From positions 249,452-266,418 of the forward strand of contig NW_003150759.1 in NCBI RefSeq assembly GCF_000003605.2: a DNA stretch of 16,967 bases, in the 5' to 3' direction. Under the pieces are notes generated by a model. That model saw nothing but the letters and a program-made list of their open reading frames with translations, searched no databases and was not told the origin of the DNA. How positions within the stretch are numbered: position 1 is the stretch's first letter; each line of letters starts with the position of its first letter. Position numbers and translations under genes: made by a program. This DNA comes from Saccoglossus kowalevskii (taxonomy: Eukaryota; Hemichordata; Enteropneusta; Harrimaniidae). Positions 8,626 to 16,967 of the stretch are shown here, piece after piece.

Positions 8626-10324
8626 TAACGAGTCAATGAATATACCATACCAAAATATTACATTGTCCACGTAATGTTAATCACTATAATTCTGACAATA
8701 CATACATGCTAAATTTCACAAGTCAGAGAAAATTGAAAATTTTTTTAGTCCTACAACACAGAGTCAGTGACTTTTGCAGAATTTTGTCTTCACAAACCAA
8801 TAAAATTATCAAATAGTGAATAATACTAGCAGTGAAAATTGTTCAGGACTTATTTTTTATATTGTTTTTAATTAATTAATTAATTTATGATACAAATGTA
8901 TCAATGTTGTAATTTGCAAGCTTTAACCTTTTCACCACCAATTCCCTCTTTTCATCACAAATTCACTAAAAAAAACTGAAAATTTATTCAAATTTTGTCT
9001 GTTGGCTCCAAAATTAGGGTTCATCTCCAGTTTTGAAGAAGATAAGTAAAACATGCAGAAAAATTTGGGTGAGAAATGTTAATATGGCTGACAATAATTT
9101 CAAACGTTTTTTTTTTTATATTTTACTACTAGGTAAATGTTTTTTTTCACATCATTCATAACTTGGGAAGGGAAGTGGTGGTTACTAAATATGCATATTT
9201 TTCTACCCAAAATTACTACACGAGATTAAAAAGCATTTCGCACAGACAACAGCTTAACATAACGACCATCAATTAGGACAAATACAAGCAATGCCCAATA
9301 CATGGGTGTACACCAACATTAAGTCGGATGATGTATTGTTGCTTCCAAAATAGCGTATAAAACCAATTTCACAAGTCTGGAAAACCGAAAAATTTTGTAG
9401 CAATGTATAACTTGATTCTCTGAACTTCAAAAACACAAAATAAACCAACAATGAAATGTTCATATTCTTTCAAGAAATCACATAAAAATGTGCAAAATGT
9501 GCAAAATGTTGGCATTTAAAATTGATAACCATAAATACAGCAAGTACCATATTTGCTTTATTAGAAACGCAATTCCAATATGAGTGCGGGTGAACCGAAC
9601 AACTGGATTTATTGTATACTGAATTATTAAAATATGATTTACGAGTTTGACAATAGACATACCGGTACCTCTACTAATAAGTGCATGTGATACTGAAACA
9701 AATACGGTATTGGTAAAAATATTTAGCCATATTTATATTTTATGGGGATGATTGGCAATGTACCATATAAAAACGAGGTAGCAATCAAATTTATCAATTT
9801 AGCATCATTTACACATGCTTTTTTAATAAAAACTATGCATGCAGTTTCAATTAATTTTTAATTGCTTTGAAAACTAATTATTAAAATAACGATAATATAA
9901 CCAATTCAATCTACCTTTTGAGTGGTGTACAGAATATTTCAAAAATAAATATGAGAAATATATACACCTTTCAATGAAATTATTATTGAAAGATTCATGA
10001 TATGTTTAAAATTGCATTTAAAAAACTAACTACAATTAATTATAGATTTGACTAAACTCTGGTAAAAAAATCTAAATAGCCATAATGAACAAAATAATTC
10101 ATTGAATAATTGAGAATCTGTCTGCAAGTTTTTTATGCCTACCAATTCTGATGGACTACCCAATACATGCATATGTTCAGGACTCTGAGCTCTTACCCGG
10201 ATAAATATGGTATACACACTTACAGTTTGTGATAGGAACTATTAATTCTATGGTCAAATTTGCATATACAAGTGGTTTAAATTAAGTACATTTAACTTAA
10301 AAAAAAAACGAAAAAAAAAAACTT

Positions 10325-10361
10325 TTCTATTCTATTCTCCTCTATTCCATTCCTTTCTATT
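10325..10361. repeat. Pyrimidine-rich simple repeat (TTCTA/TTCCA type)
   Basis: CTATTCTATTCTCCTCTATT followed by CCATTCCTTTCTATTCC: degenerate pentamer-like simple sequence just right of an A-rich stretch (10299-10322). Confidence 0.6.
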
Positions 10362-10871
10362 CCATAAGATAAGGCTTACTATTGTGATTCTGACTTGATA
10401 AAACAGACAAGTGGATTCCAATGACTAACACACAATGAGCATCCCCCTACATCAAACACCCAAAATTTTACCTACCAGAAAAATAGCATCACAATTAGAA
10501 AGAGAACTAATTTTTAATCTATATGTAGCAGCTTAACGCCCATCATAATGTAATAGTGGAGATGAGAAAAACAAAATAAATCTTTATTTTTAACAATTCC
10601 ATGCACATACAATTTATGTCTGGATGAAAGTGTTTTGGGCGTGTTCACTATGGGAGTTCACTTGTCTTAATACAGGTACATGTGCCACACAAAATTGATG
10701 ACTCGTGGAAAATATATCGCTTTGACAGACTATATATAATAAATTGAAGTCAGGGAAAGTTTTTTTCACAGAAAGATGTAATGCACCAATAAAGCATCTA
10801 AACATGTTGCAATTTGCATAAACAAACCAGCTCCAGCAAGACCTTGTGATTCAATCAGTACAAGTTGATTA

Positions 10872-10992
10872 CTTGGACCAATGATGTCCAAGCTTGGACG
10901 TTGAATAACACTCCGAGATTCATCCCGGAGTTAGTATCATTCATTCATAAAACTCACTAATTTGAGTTACTCACAGAGTTATTTTATTCAAC
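10872..10992. repeat. Nested foldback sequence
   Basis: CTTGGA..TCCAAG hairpin at 10872-10892. An outer imperfect stem GTTGAATAACACTC (10900-10913) pairs with GAGTTATTTTATTCAAC (10976-10992). Inside it are two further hairpins, ACTCCG/CGGAGT (10910-10915 with 10926-10931) and AACTCA/TGAGTT (10951-10956 with 10963-10968). This looks like a designed multi-branched fold or a foldback transposon end; no target duplication was identified. Confidence 0.6.
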
Positions 10993-11550
10993 ATTTAGGG
11001 CGTACAGTCATCATGATAAAGACACAACACAATTGAAAAACAAAGTTTTTTTGACAACAACAATCCTCGATGTTTTTAAATTCTTTCTGAATAGAAATAC
11101 GTATGTACATGTATGTGGACAACAGATCGACTATTTCAATAAATTCTGGTTTTGTGGGAAATCTGAATCGTCGTATTAATATCAGAACAACACAATGTAT
11201 CAGCTGATCGACAGCGACGTTCAGTGATAGATCCCACTGAGTGTATTAATTTTAAACACACCACCAGGTGCATTTGAGTGAAAATCGATATATCAAACTG
11301 ACATAGAGCAATATAGTATTATATATCAACAACGTGGCTATAAATTTGACAACGGGGCAAGGAGCAACTATGACACAACATTCTACTGCAGCACTACCCC
11401 CTGAAAAGTTGAGAGAAAGTTCTTTTGACATTAAAGTGTCCATTGACTCGAGTCCCAAACATGTGGCCGGTTCCCACCACACTATCGCTGTGACTGTCAG
11501 GCCGATTTATAATATCGTGATCGTAATCTACGTTTGTCAATACTACTTAC

Positions 11551-11640
11551 CGTGATAGTCGGAGGATCAAGGTGCGTTCAGTCACAGTAAATCAACGACA
11601 GGTCTAGAACTACCGGTAAAACTCACACCGCGGACATGTT
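11551..11640 (-). other. DNAJC10: Putative non-coding first exon of DNAJC10 (5'UTR), right end uncertain
   Basis: On the minus strand CCGACTATCACG/GTAAGTAG is a near-perfect donor at 11551/11550, the best one upstream of the first coding exon, which requires a spliced 5'UTR. The transcription start is not visible; about 11640 is a guess from the promoter-like sites just beyond. Alternative donors on the same strand: GTGTGAGT near 11620 and CACAGA/GTAAGT at 12139. Confidence 0.4.
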
Positions 11641-11657
11641 TGGGAAAGGCAACCCAT

Positions 11658-11703
11658 TGCGCATGCTCAATTCAATTGACCAATCGCCGTTAGCCATGAC
11701 GTG
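11658..11703. promoter_or_regulatory. ER-stress-type promoter elements (ERSE-like plus UPRE core) with NRF1-like site
   Basis: CCAAT at 11680-11684, exactly nine bases, then CCATG at 11694-11698: the spacing of the ER stress response element CCAAT-N9-CCACG with one mismatch. Overlapping it, TGACGTG at 11697-11703 is the ATF6/XBP1 (UPRE) core. TGCGCATGCTC at 11658-11668 is one base from the NRF1 consensus. A second TGACGTG lies at 11810-11816 and an octamer ATTTGCAT at 11770-11777. Position upstream of the putative DNAJC10 first exon fits an ER chaperone gene. Confidence 0.5.
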
Positions 11704-12138
11704 TCCTTTTCTTGAAGTTCGCCATGGTCTATTGACATTGTTTGCCTTTCGTTTTTCTTTCTTCGCGGGATTTGCATATGGGTGCGTGGTGCATTTGTCA
11801 GAACTTGTCTGACGTGCGCATAGAATGTTTACATAGGTCACTGATCTGATAGAGGGACTGTACTTGAGACTTGGCATGGAATTACCAACAATATGGGGCC
11901 TACCAGATACATATGTCACAGAAGTATGATTCGTCAAATAAATACATTAACCACTGAAAATCCGGGTGAAAACCACTGTTTAACACCACCACAGTCCTTC
12001 CATCCCACGAACTTTATCAAACTGCATGATGCAGAGTGACAGAGGGACTGTGATTTTACTATCGTTGATTGTATTTGGAAATTCACATTCGGAAACAAAT
12101 AATAAACATCATTTCCAAAAAGAATGAATCCCACTTAC

Positions 12139-12182
12139 TCTGTGAGGTGAATCAAACTAATTAAGTCGTATTCATTGTCTCA
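12139..12182 (-). other. Possible 44-base minus-strand exon (speculative)
   Basis: Bounded by TGTTTTGTTATAG (acceptor-like, above 12182) and CACAGA/GTAAGT (strong donor, 12139/12138). Spliced to the exon ending at 12614 it would continue the frame for seven codons (SETMNTT) to a TAA. It could equally be a 5'UTR exon of DNAJC10, or chance. Confidence 0.25.
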
Positions 12183-12214
12183 CTATAACAAAACACATTC
12201 ACAAGGTAGCGAGA

Positions 12215-12246
12215 GAGTAAATGCAACGATGAGTAAATGCAACGAT
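12215..12246. repeat. 16-base perfect tandem duplication
   Basis: GAGTAAATGCAACGAT occurs twice back to back (12215-12230, 12231-12246). Confidence 0.9.
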
Positions 12247-12613
12247 GTACAATAAAAAACAATTCTCGCTCAATGTAATAACCTGGAAAAAGTTACTAAC
12301 TTGAGTATGCTACCCTAGCAATCCATGTATTACATTGCTTAGCAAAAACATAATCATTTTTGTAATTTGTTTATGTTTAACCTGTTTTGGGGCGGTGTTA
12401 AATATTTTTGTGTGAATGCAACTGCAATCTTTTCCAGGATATATATTAACTTAATATTTGTTCGCATTTACTGCATATTAGCAAAATACGTGTTTTGTTA
12501 AATACTGTTATATTTTTGGGCTAAAATATTAATATCTGTTTAGTAAACTTTTGAGTATTTACAGTCGGTGTGTATGTTACAAAATTATGTGAGATTTGCT
12601 CAATCTAAGATAC

Positions 12614-12783
12614 CTTTTTCCAAAATGTGAGGTTTGGTGTTGAATTGCTCTACATTGATTTTCCATTTGGTTTATCAACTCTGAGTAAGCTTCATTTTCT
12701 GTAAGAACATTTGTAAAACATATACCCAGCGAGGGAAACTCTCGCGCTTCATTCAAATCCAAAAAAGACGCCATAGTAGCCAT
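12614..12783 (-). CDS. Unrecognised first coding exon, 56 codons
   Basis: On the minus strand an ATG at 12783, directly preceded by an in-frame TGA, opens 56 codons. They end at AAAAAG/GTATCT, a plausible donor, leaving a split codon. The peptide starts MATMASFLDLNEAREFPSLG, then ICFTNVL, then a polar helix-forming part rich in E, N and Q (ENEAYSELINQMENQCRAIQ). Base composition is more balanced than in the flanks and the amino-acid make-up is protein-like, without low complexity. I do not recognise a family, and the continuation was not found; the best candidate for a next exon (12182-12139) would end the frame soon. Possibilities: first exon of a small gene between DNAJC10 and MED1, an alternative upstream DNAJC10 exon, or a chance frame. 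Joined to the DNAJC10 acceptor at 5302 it would hit a stop after about 13 codons. Confidence 0.4.
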
Positions 12784-14374
12784 TCAGTAACGCCTTGAGA
12801 ATTTTCGTTTTTCCTTCAATCGTTGGCCGATTCATAAATATTTTACATGAAAAAAATCATGCTTTCATGAAATTCACTTTATGTAATGTGGATTTTATGC
12901 GCATGTTACATAACAAATAATTGTCAACGAAAACGAAGTAAAAGAACGGCGCTTTTTATATAGCCTGCTACACAGCCCCGTTGTTGAGGAACTGTCTGGT
13001 ACATTGTTGTCGTGGGCCAGGACGCCCTCAGTGTTCGGAGTGTGTTTTCCAACTCGAACATTATAACACTTTGATGTTTGTATTGTATGTTCCTAGTTTA
13101 TCCCCCACCATCAACACTACCTGATTTTATAAGTTTGTTTTCACTCTTTTTGATAATTATGGGTTATTTTAGATTTCAAAAACATTTGTCAACTGCATGG
13201 GCAATATATATTTAACTATATTTTCAGCAAATCATGATATAATGTATGTGTATTGGTATAGAATAGTGCATGAAACGGCGAAAATATGTGGTTCGGCCTG
13301 GGCGTGACTTTCACTAATTACCGCCGGTGACTTCTTCGATACCTTCCAATCACCTAAAAAAAAAACTAATTAAAGCTTCGTAACGCCGCAACAGTCAAAG
13401 TCGCCATCTTTGTTCATATGAGACCCATATATCTCACGCATGCGTGGCGCGACGACTACCGCCCTTTAATTTTAAATGACTCTGAGGAGTCGTAATACGA
13501 GTAGCATTAACAGCATTCTTTTCACCAGTTGTTATGGTTTATGATAAAAGCATGCTGGTAAATTATTCTATCGACTAAAAAGTCATTTTAGTTGGCTAGG
13601 TGTTGTTTGCATACTAGTGTAGCATAGACATATGCATAGCTGACAAATTATGAATACATTGCTCCGCTTCAAGTTATTTAAGTTTCTACAGAAAAAAACA
13701 TAGAAGAAATATATGCGTAACCCCCAGTTTCTGACTGCTATCCGCAACGGAAGATAATAAAGAAGACCCCCTTCCTCACTGTAAACGCATTACCTTGATT
13801 ATTCGCTGGTTTTTAGCTATTTTCGTTGATAAGTAAAATTTGCTAAATAGAACTCATTGTTTTCCTGCCATGTTCGTGAAATTGAAAACGCAATAAAATT
13901 GCTCAAAACATCAAACTAGTGAAATTAAATGCCAGTGAAAATAAATGTTTTTGCATTATTATAATAACTGTGTTGTTTTGAAAGAACAGGAAAAGATTGC
14001 ACAGTTTCATACAACTGCAATGTGAGAACACTGTAGTTTGTTATGACTTTCTGAAACTCAGGTTTTTAAATTCAGGATAATAAAAATATCCCATCAGTCA
14101 CAATATCTAATGTTTTATTCGCTCGTTCAACAGCTCGAGATATCATAGCATAATCGATAATAAATTATTAATAAATATTTGATTGTTTGCCAAAAAAACA
14201 TTTAGAGAACATCGAATTTCAATGTAAGTGTTGCCCGCGCCCATCCAAAGTCAATCATCTGCCCTTACCCGGATATCACAGTTACCTCCACCCATGATCG
14301 CGATCACCCCGGCCATCTGAAGGCTGTCCCACCCATCATAGCATGGTATGACCCAGAGTTGCATTATTTCCAAT
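12784..14374. other. Intergenic region upstream of MED1 with CpG-richer promoter-like patches
   Basis: Mostly AT-rich, but 13260-13480 is richer in CG and holds a YY1-type motif on the minus strand (CGCCATCTT at 13402-13410) and the palindrome CACGCATGCGTG (13435-13446). Around 13780-13960 there are CTGTAAACGCATT and GTGAAATTAAATGCCAGTGA words that look like a decayed small transposon. Near 14220-14330 is a second GC-richer patch before the MED1 start. No further coding exon was found. Confidence 0.5.
13402..13446. promoter_or_regulatory. Candidate promoter core: YY1-type site and CACGCATGCGTG palindrome
   Basis: The reverse strand reads CAAAGATGGCGAC, matching the AAnATGGCG core bound by YY1 near transcription starts. 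25 bases away is a 12-base perfect palindrome related to the NRF1 site (two GCGC-type half-sites, with T/A substitutions). On the minus strand the ATG in the YY1 motif opens only 13 codons. It could serve the minus-strand exon at 12783 or act bidirectionally with MED1. Confidence 0.35.
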
Positions 14375-14384
14375 ATGGCGGCCA
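14374..14384 (+). promoter_or_regulatory. YY1-type element overlapping the MED1 start codon
   Basis: AATATGGCGGCC (14373-14384) contains the AAnATGGCGGC consensus of YY1-bound sites, which in animals often lie just downstream of transcription starts and double as the translation start. This suggests a short 5'UTR and a TATA-less promoter close to 14375. Confidence 0.5.
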
Positions 14385-14447
14385 CGGAGCTGGGAAGTGT
14401 TCGCTCGACGATGACAATGAACGGGCCTACTATCCGTCCAGTTGTCG
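14375..14447 (+). CDS. MED1: MED1-like exon 1 (start codon exon)
   Basis: ATG at 14375 in strong context (A at -3, G at +4) encodes MAATELGSVRSTMTMNGPTI plus RPVV and one base of the next codon, then donor GTAATA. An upstream in-frame ATG at 14348 follows the TAG at 14339, but its context is poorer; 14375 is preferred. The exon is GC-richer than its flanks. The minus-strand frame at 14251-14475 is its shadow. Confidence 0.65.
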
Positions 14448-16967
14448 GTAATATATCTCTAATTATATACGCCATAGATTATACGAATCATTTTTATCGA
14501 TAACTAATGTGTTTTTGTATTCGTGATAATGAGATATCGCCCACTCTGATCGTTTCGAAAAGCGAAACCTTCTAATGTCACGGCTAGCACAGTGATCCAG
14601 GGCCGTAGACTTCAATACAGTTTGTTATTGTTGTGCAAACGAATGATAATCGGCGGTTTTTTTGATCAATACGGTTTGTATTTTGTTTTAAACAATAATT
14701 ATGGCTGTGAGTAATATTCCGACAATCATCTAAATATCATACTTGCCAGGTGTTCGTCACAAGCCTTAATATAATATCTCATTGGAAGATGATGTGGTTT
14801 TCTATAATTTAGCATTAGCCAAAATTATTCTATTTCATTCATACCAATTTAAAATCATTGAATCATTTTATAATAGTGCCTATTTGGCATTTCTTTATGT
14901 TGAGCTCAACTTGAAATGAGATCAGTTTAGTAAAGGTCACCCTCTCAAAAATGCCTACCAAATCTCACTGAATTATTATCAAATGTTTTTGATACATGTA
15001 GTAGTATTTTCATAAACATCATGATGGACGGAGTCATCCAACAAAGATTCTATGACAATCATAATATAAGAAATGCAGGTGTGTCTTATTATTTCACGAC
15101 ATGTCAACATAGTTGCATGCCCTTATCATTTATCTGCCCTTGGTGGTATCCTAAGCAACTACACAGTTTCGATCAGTTTGTCACCCCAAAATTTTCGGCC
15201 ATGGAAATTTTGGCCACATACATGTTTTTATAACTTAGTGATATAAATATATACAAGGTAGATAGATACATTTGTATAATGGCCTACATTTCCTAGGCAT
15301 GTACATGTACATGTATTTATTATGGGCAGGTGTACTACCATTCCAATTGATTTACCAAATTGATGAAACTTCTGTTGCTCTGTATACAATAGTTGTGTTC
15401 ATGCACGGTTCCTTAGCACAGGCTGTGAGGTGAAAACTCGTATTGTTTTACGAAATGTGCAGTAATGCTCAGTGCAAACTTTGAAATGGCTAATTCAAGC
15501 TAGATCTGGCTTGTTTTCAAGACCTGTAAGCGGCCTCTGGAATATGGAATCTTATTGAATCTTATTTTTTGTACTTTCAATAGCATTTGTTTTTATTCTC
15601 TTAAATATAAAGCATTATGTGATTAGCTATTCAAGAAGGCATTTTATTCAAAAAAGTAAATAAGTAAATAAAAACTATAATAGTGACAGATGTATTCATA
15701 ACTGTTGTGGTGTTGAAATAATTTTCACCGAAAAGTCACAGCTTGGTGACACAGTTAGGTGACACAGTTAGGTGACACAGTTAGGGTTTAAATTGCCATT
15801 ATCGTCTACACGTGTTGTTCACATTTGGTCTGTTTTACACATTGAACACCATTCTATGATTACTGGTATATCAGAATTACTTTTATTAGTCCCCGTTCTG
15901 ATAAAGTCTGTCCATCTGTCCATGTGTTCGTCCGAAGCCATTTCTCGGACAAACTTGCAATACAGACAATGTATAATAACCTACATATGCACGCCAATTT
16001 TCAATTGATTCGATTAAATATGGCTGACTGGCGTCCATTTTGTCCTCAAATTTGCTGAATTCTGATATTTAAACATGTCTGGAACTGTTTCTCGGAGCTG
16101 AACAGGCTGATTTCAATCAAAGATGGCTGACTGGTGGCCATTTTGTTTTTTTTTCTTTTTTTGTGCCGATTCCTCTGAAAGAAACAGCCTGAAATTTGCA
16201 GACTTGTTTTACCTAAAATTTATGTTTACAAAAAATTCATTTGACATAATAAATTCATTATTTACACTGATTAGAGATTAACTGTAAGCAAACCATAAAG
16301 AAAATCGAAAAGTAGAGTTGGTCATGTGATAAAAAGGTTATTACTGATTGGTTGATAATACTACCCTACAATCTTGTATCAATCTGCTTTACCAACAAGG
16401 GATAATTTGCATTTTTTTAAATCCAAATTGTTTTGTGTTTTCTCAGCTTCTCATGGGTCGTTGACAATGGAGAAGGAGTCTGTGCTGGTCTCATTGCTGG
16501 AGAAATTGAAAACTACAAGTGAACAGGTCAAGACATGGTCTGAAACAAGTAGAAAACTGAGACAAGCTGTGGTATGAATTTATTTTTAAGTAAAAAGTTT
16601 GATAAATCATATTTTGGTCTCAGAAATGTTTATGATAATTTGATGAAATTCGTGAAATCTGTGACTGCCTGTAACTAAACCTACCTAAGACAATGTCTTT
16701 TTTCTCCACTGACAATCTTTTCAGAGAGACTACCTAAGATGACGTTTTTAAGTGCTAACAACAACTAAATCTAGTGTATACACAGTGATTTGCTTCTATT
16801 CAGTGATGTTCTGGCTACAGTATTTAATTCCTATGACAGATTACAAGTTTCCTCCAATTACAACTGCACTTCTGTTCTCGTGATAAATAAATAAAATATA
16901 AATATATAAAGTTTTCCATTACAGGCGAAGTACAGAGAACCGGATTCATTGGATCCCAATAGATTAC
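14375..16967 (+). CDS. MED1: Mediator complex subunit 1-like, N-terminal part (three exons, 3' end outside)
   Basis: Exons 14375-14447, 16447-16571 and 16925-16967 (runs off the window). The split codon G/CT (Ala25) and a phase-0 second junction join in frame to about 80 residues. An N-terminal tail of little order (MAATELGSVRSTMTMNGPTI) is followed by a helical stretch with SLLEKLK, then KTWSETSRKLRQAV (W at about 55) and AKYREPDSLDPNRL. MED1 proteins start with the same pattern: SLLERL, about a dozen residues, WSET, then a basic (K/R)LxRQ. MED1 is the Mediator subunit that contacts nuclear receptors and other activators in the nucleus; it exceeds 1000 residues in vertebrates, so only a few percent is visible here. 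Call made from recalled motif similarity; a search could still show another protein. Confidence 0.72.
15298..15315. repeat. (CATGTA)3 simple repeat
   Basis: Three perfect hexamers; self-complementary as GTACATGTAC. Confidence 0.9.
15745..15783. repeat. Three perfect copies of a 13-base unit
   Basis: GGTGACACAGTTA at 15745, 15758 and 15771, followed by GGGTTTA. A young minisatellite-like array, since the copies are identical. Confidence 0.95.
15881..16142 (+). repeat. Dispersed repeat with GATGGCTGACTGG modules, plus-strand copy
   Basis: ATTAGTCCCCGTTCTG is followed by GTCTGTCCATCTGTCC and GTTCGTCCG, then ATATGGCTGACTGGCGTCCA (16019-16042) and GATGGCTGACTGGTGGCCA (16122-16140), then a T-rich run (16143-16162). 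Same arrangement as the inverted copy at 5863-6131. The frame at 15772-16008 falls in this repeat and is not a gene. Confidence 0.6.
16447..16571 (+). CDS. MED1: MED1-like exon 2 (WSET motif)
   Basis: The acceptor TTTTGTGTTTTCTCAG is strong; the exon runs 125 bases to the donor GTG/GTATGA. Two bases complete the split Ala codon, then 41 codons: SHGSLTMEKESVLVSLLEKL, KTTSEQV and KTWSETSRKLRQAV. An internal ATG at 16467 could be a secondary start. The helix with SLLEKL and the Trp-Ser-Glu-Thr motif carry the family similarity. Confidence 0.8.
16572..16924 (+). other. MED1-like intron 2, 353 bases
   Basis: GTATGA donor, AGTTTTCCATTACAG acceptor. Nothing else recognised in it. Confidence 0.7.
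16925..16967 (+). CDS. MED1: MED1-like exon 3, partial at right edge
   Basis: Follows TTTTCCATTACAG, phase 0, and reads AKYREPDSLDPNRL with one base left over at the edge. It continues the frame of exon 2 without a stop. Confidence 0.75.

Larger units (their letters stand above)
5303..11550 (-). other. Probable DNAJC10 first intron, about 6.2 kb, repeat-rich
   Basis: Right boundary: the strong donor CACG/GTAAGT on the minus strand at 11551/11550. Left boundary: the long T tract and TTTTACAG before 5302. Between them I found no convincing exon on either strand. Content is AT-rich sequence and the repeats listed separately: GATGGCTGACTGG modules, a TA-flanked element at 6973-7143, a three-unit repeat at 8144-8625, a C12 run at 6989-7000 and a foldback at 10872-10992. 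The join from 11551 to 5302 is inferred; a transcript would settle it. Confidence 0.5.
14448..16446 (+). other. MED1-like intron 1, 1999 bases
   Basis: GTAATA donor and TTGTGTTTTCTCAG acceptor. Contains (CATGTA)3 at 15298-15315, a 13-base triple repeat at 15745-15783 and a dispersed repeat at 15881-16142. No coding signal seen. Confidence 0.65.

Noticed and set aside
8458-8670. 70-codon minus-strand frame (with SSSSV and FFDFF)
   Set aside because: It is the translation of the GACGACGAC repeat, the hairpin and the third repeat unit, not a gene.
11623-11937. 104-codon minus-strand open frame
   Set aside because: It spans the promoter-like region with CCAAT, TGACGTG and NRF1-like sites, shows no domain and has no trustworthy splice continuation; a chance frame in GC-richer DNA is simpler.
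11934-12134. 66-codon minus-strand frame
   Set aside because: Starts next to the strong donor at 12139 and so would lie in an intron; composition unremarkable.
14251-14475. 74-codon minus-strand frame
   Set aside because: Antisense shadow of MED1 exon 1; it lacks splice signals and domain features.
15772-16008. 78-codon plus-strand frame
   Set aside because: Begins within the 13-base tandem array and ends in a dispersed repeat within MED1 intron 1.
1-16967. tRNA, rRNA or CRISPR features
   Set aside because: I saw no A-box/B-box pair with a cloverleaf, no rRNA-like block and no regularly spaced repeats with unique spacers.

Overview
This is a piece of an animal nuclear genome, not a prokaryotic one. 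It is AT-rich, the coding parts are short exons bounded by GT..AG splice sites, and most of the DNA is intron and small repeat. Repeat texture suggests a lophotrochozoan, perhaps a mollusc such as a limpet-like gastropod: TA-flanked CTGTAAA-ended miniature transposons, a unit with a GACGACGACGGAC tract and an AGCTCCGCT hairpin, and GATGGCTGACTGGC(G)GCCAT modules. That assignment is inference and only moderately secure.

Left part (1 to about 11.7 kb, minus strand): the 5' half of DNAJC10/ERdj5, an ER-lumen J-domain/thioredoxin co-chaperone and disulfide reductase. Five coding exons can be joined in phase (5240-5067, 3245-3074, 2740-2690, 1664-1582, 1028-903). They give about 202 residues: signal peptide, J domain with HPD, linker, and most of the first thioredoxin domain with a CHHC active site. 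The gene continues past base 1, where a branch-point-like CTAAC and a pyrimidine tract suggest that the next exon begins just outside. The first coding exon has a 5'UTR and a strong acceptor. A probable non-coding first exon ends at 11551, leaving a first intron of about 6.2 kb filled with repeats. Above this exon lie a CCAAT-N9-CCATG element fused to TGACGTG, a second TGACGTG and an NRF1-like site. This fits the known induction of ERdj5 by ER stress.

Middle (11.7 to 14.4 kb): an intergenic region with several promoter-like patches. It also holds one unrecognised minus-strand exon of 56 codons (12783-12614) that has its own start codon and a donor site.

Right part (14.4 kb to the end, plus strand): the 5' end of a gene whose N-terminus resembles Mediator subunit MED1. 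Exon 1 is 14375-14447, exon 2 is 16447-16571 and exon 3 starts at 16925 and runs off the window. Exon phases match, and a WSETxRKLRQ-type motif in a short helix-forming region supports the call. The MED1 start codon sits inside a YY1-type AAnATGGCGGC element. DNAJC10 and MED1 are therefore transcribed divergently. No functional link between them is evident from the sequence.

No rRNA, tRNA, CRISPR array or autonomous transposase gene was recognised. Nothing amounts clearly to a new biological system. The most interesting items are the UPR-type control sites, the orphan exon, the foldback element at 10.87-10.99 kb and the several non-autonomous repeat families in the introns.
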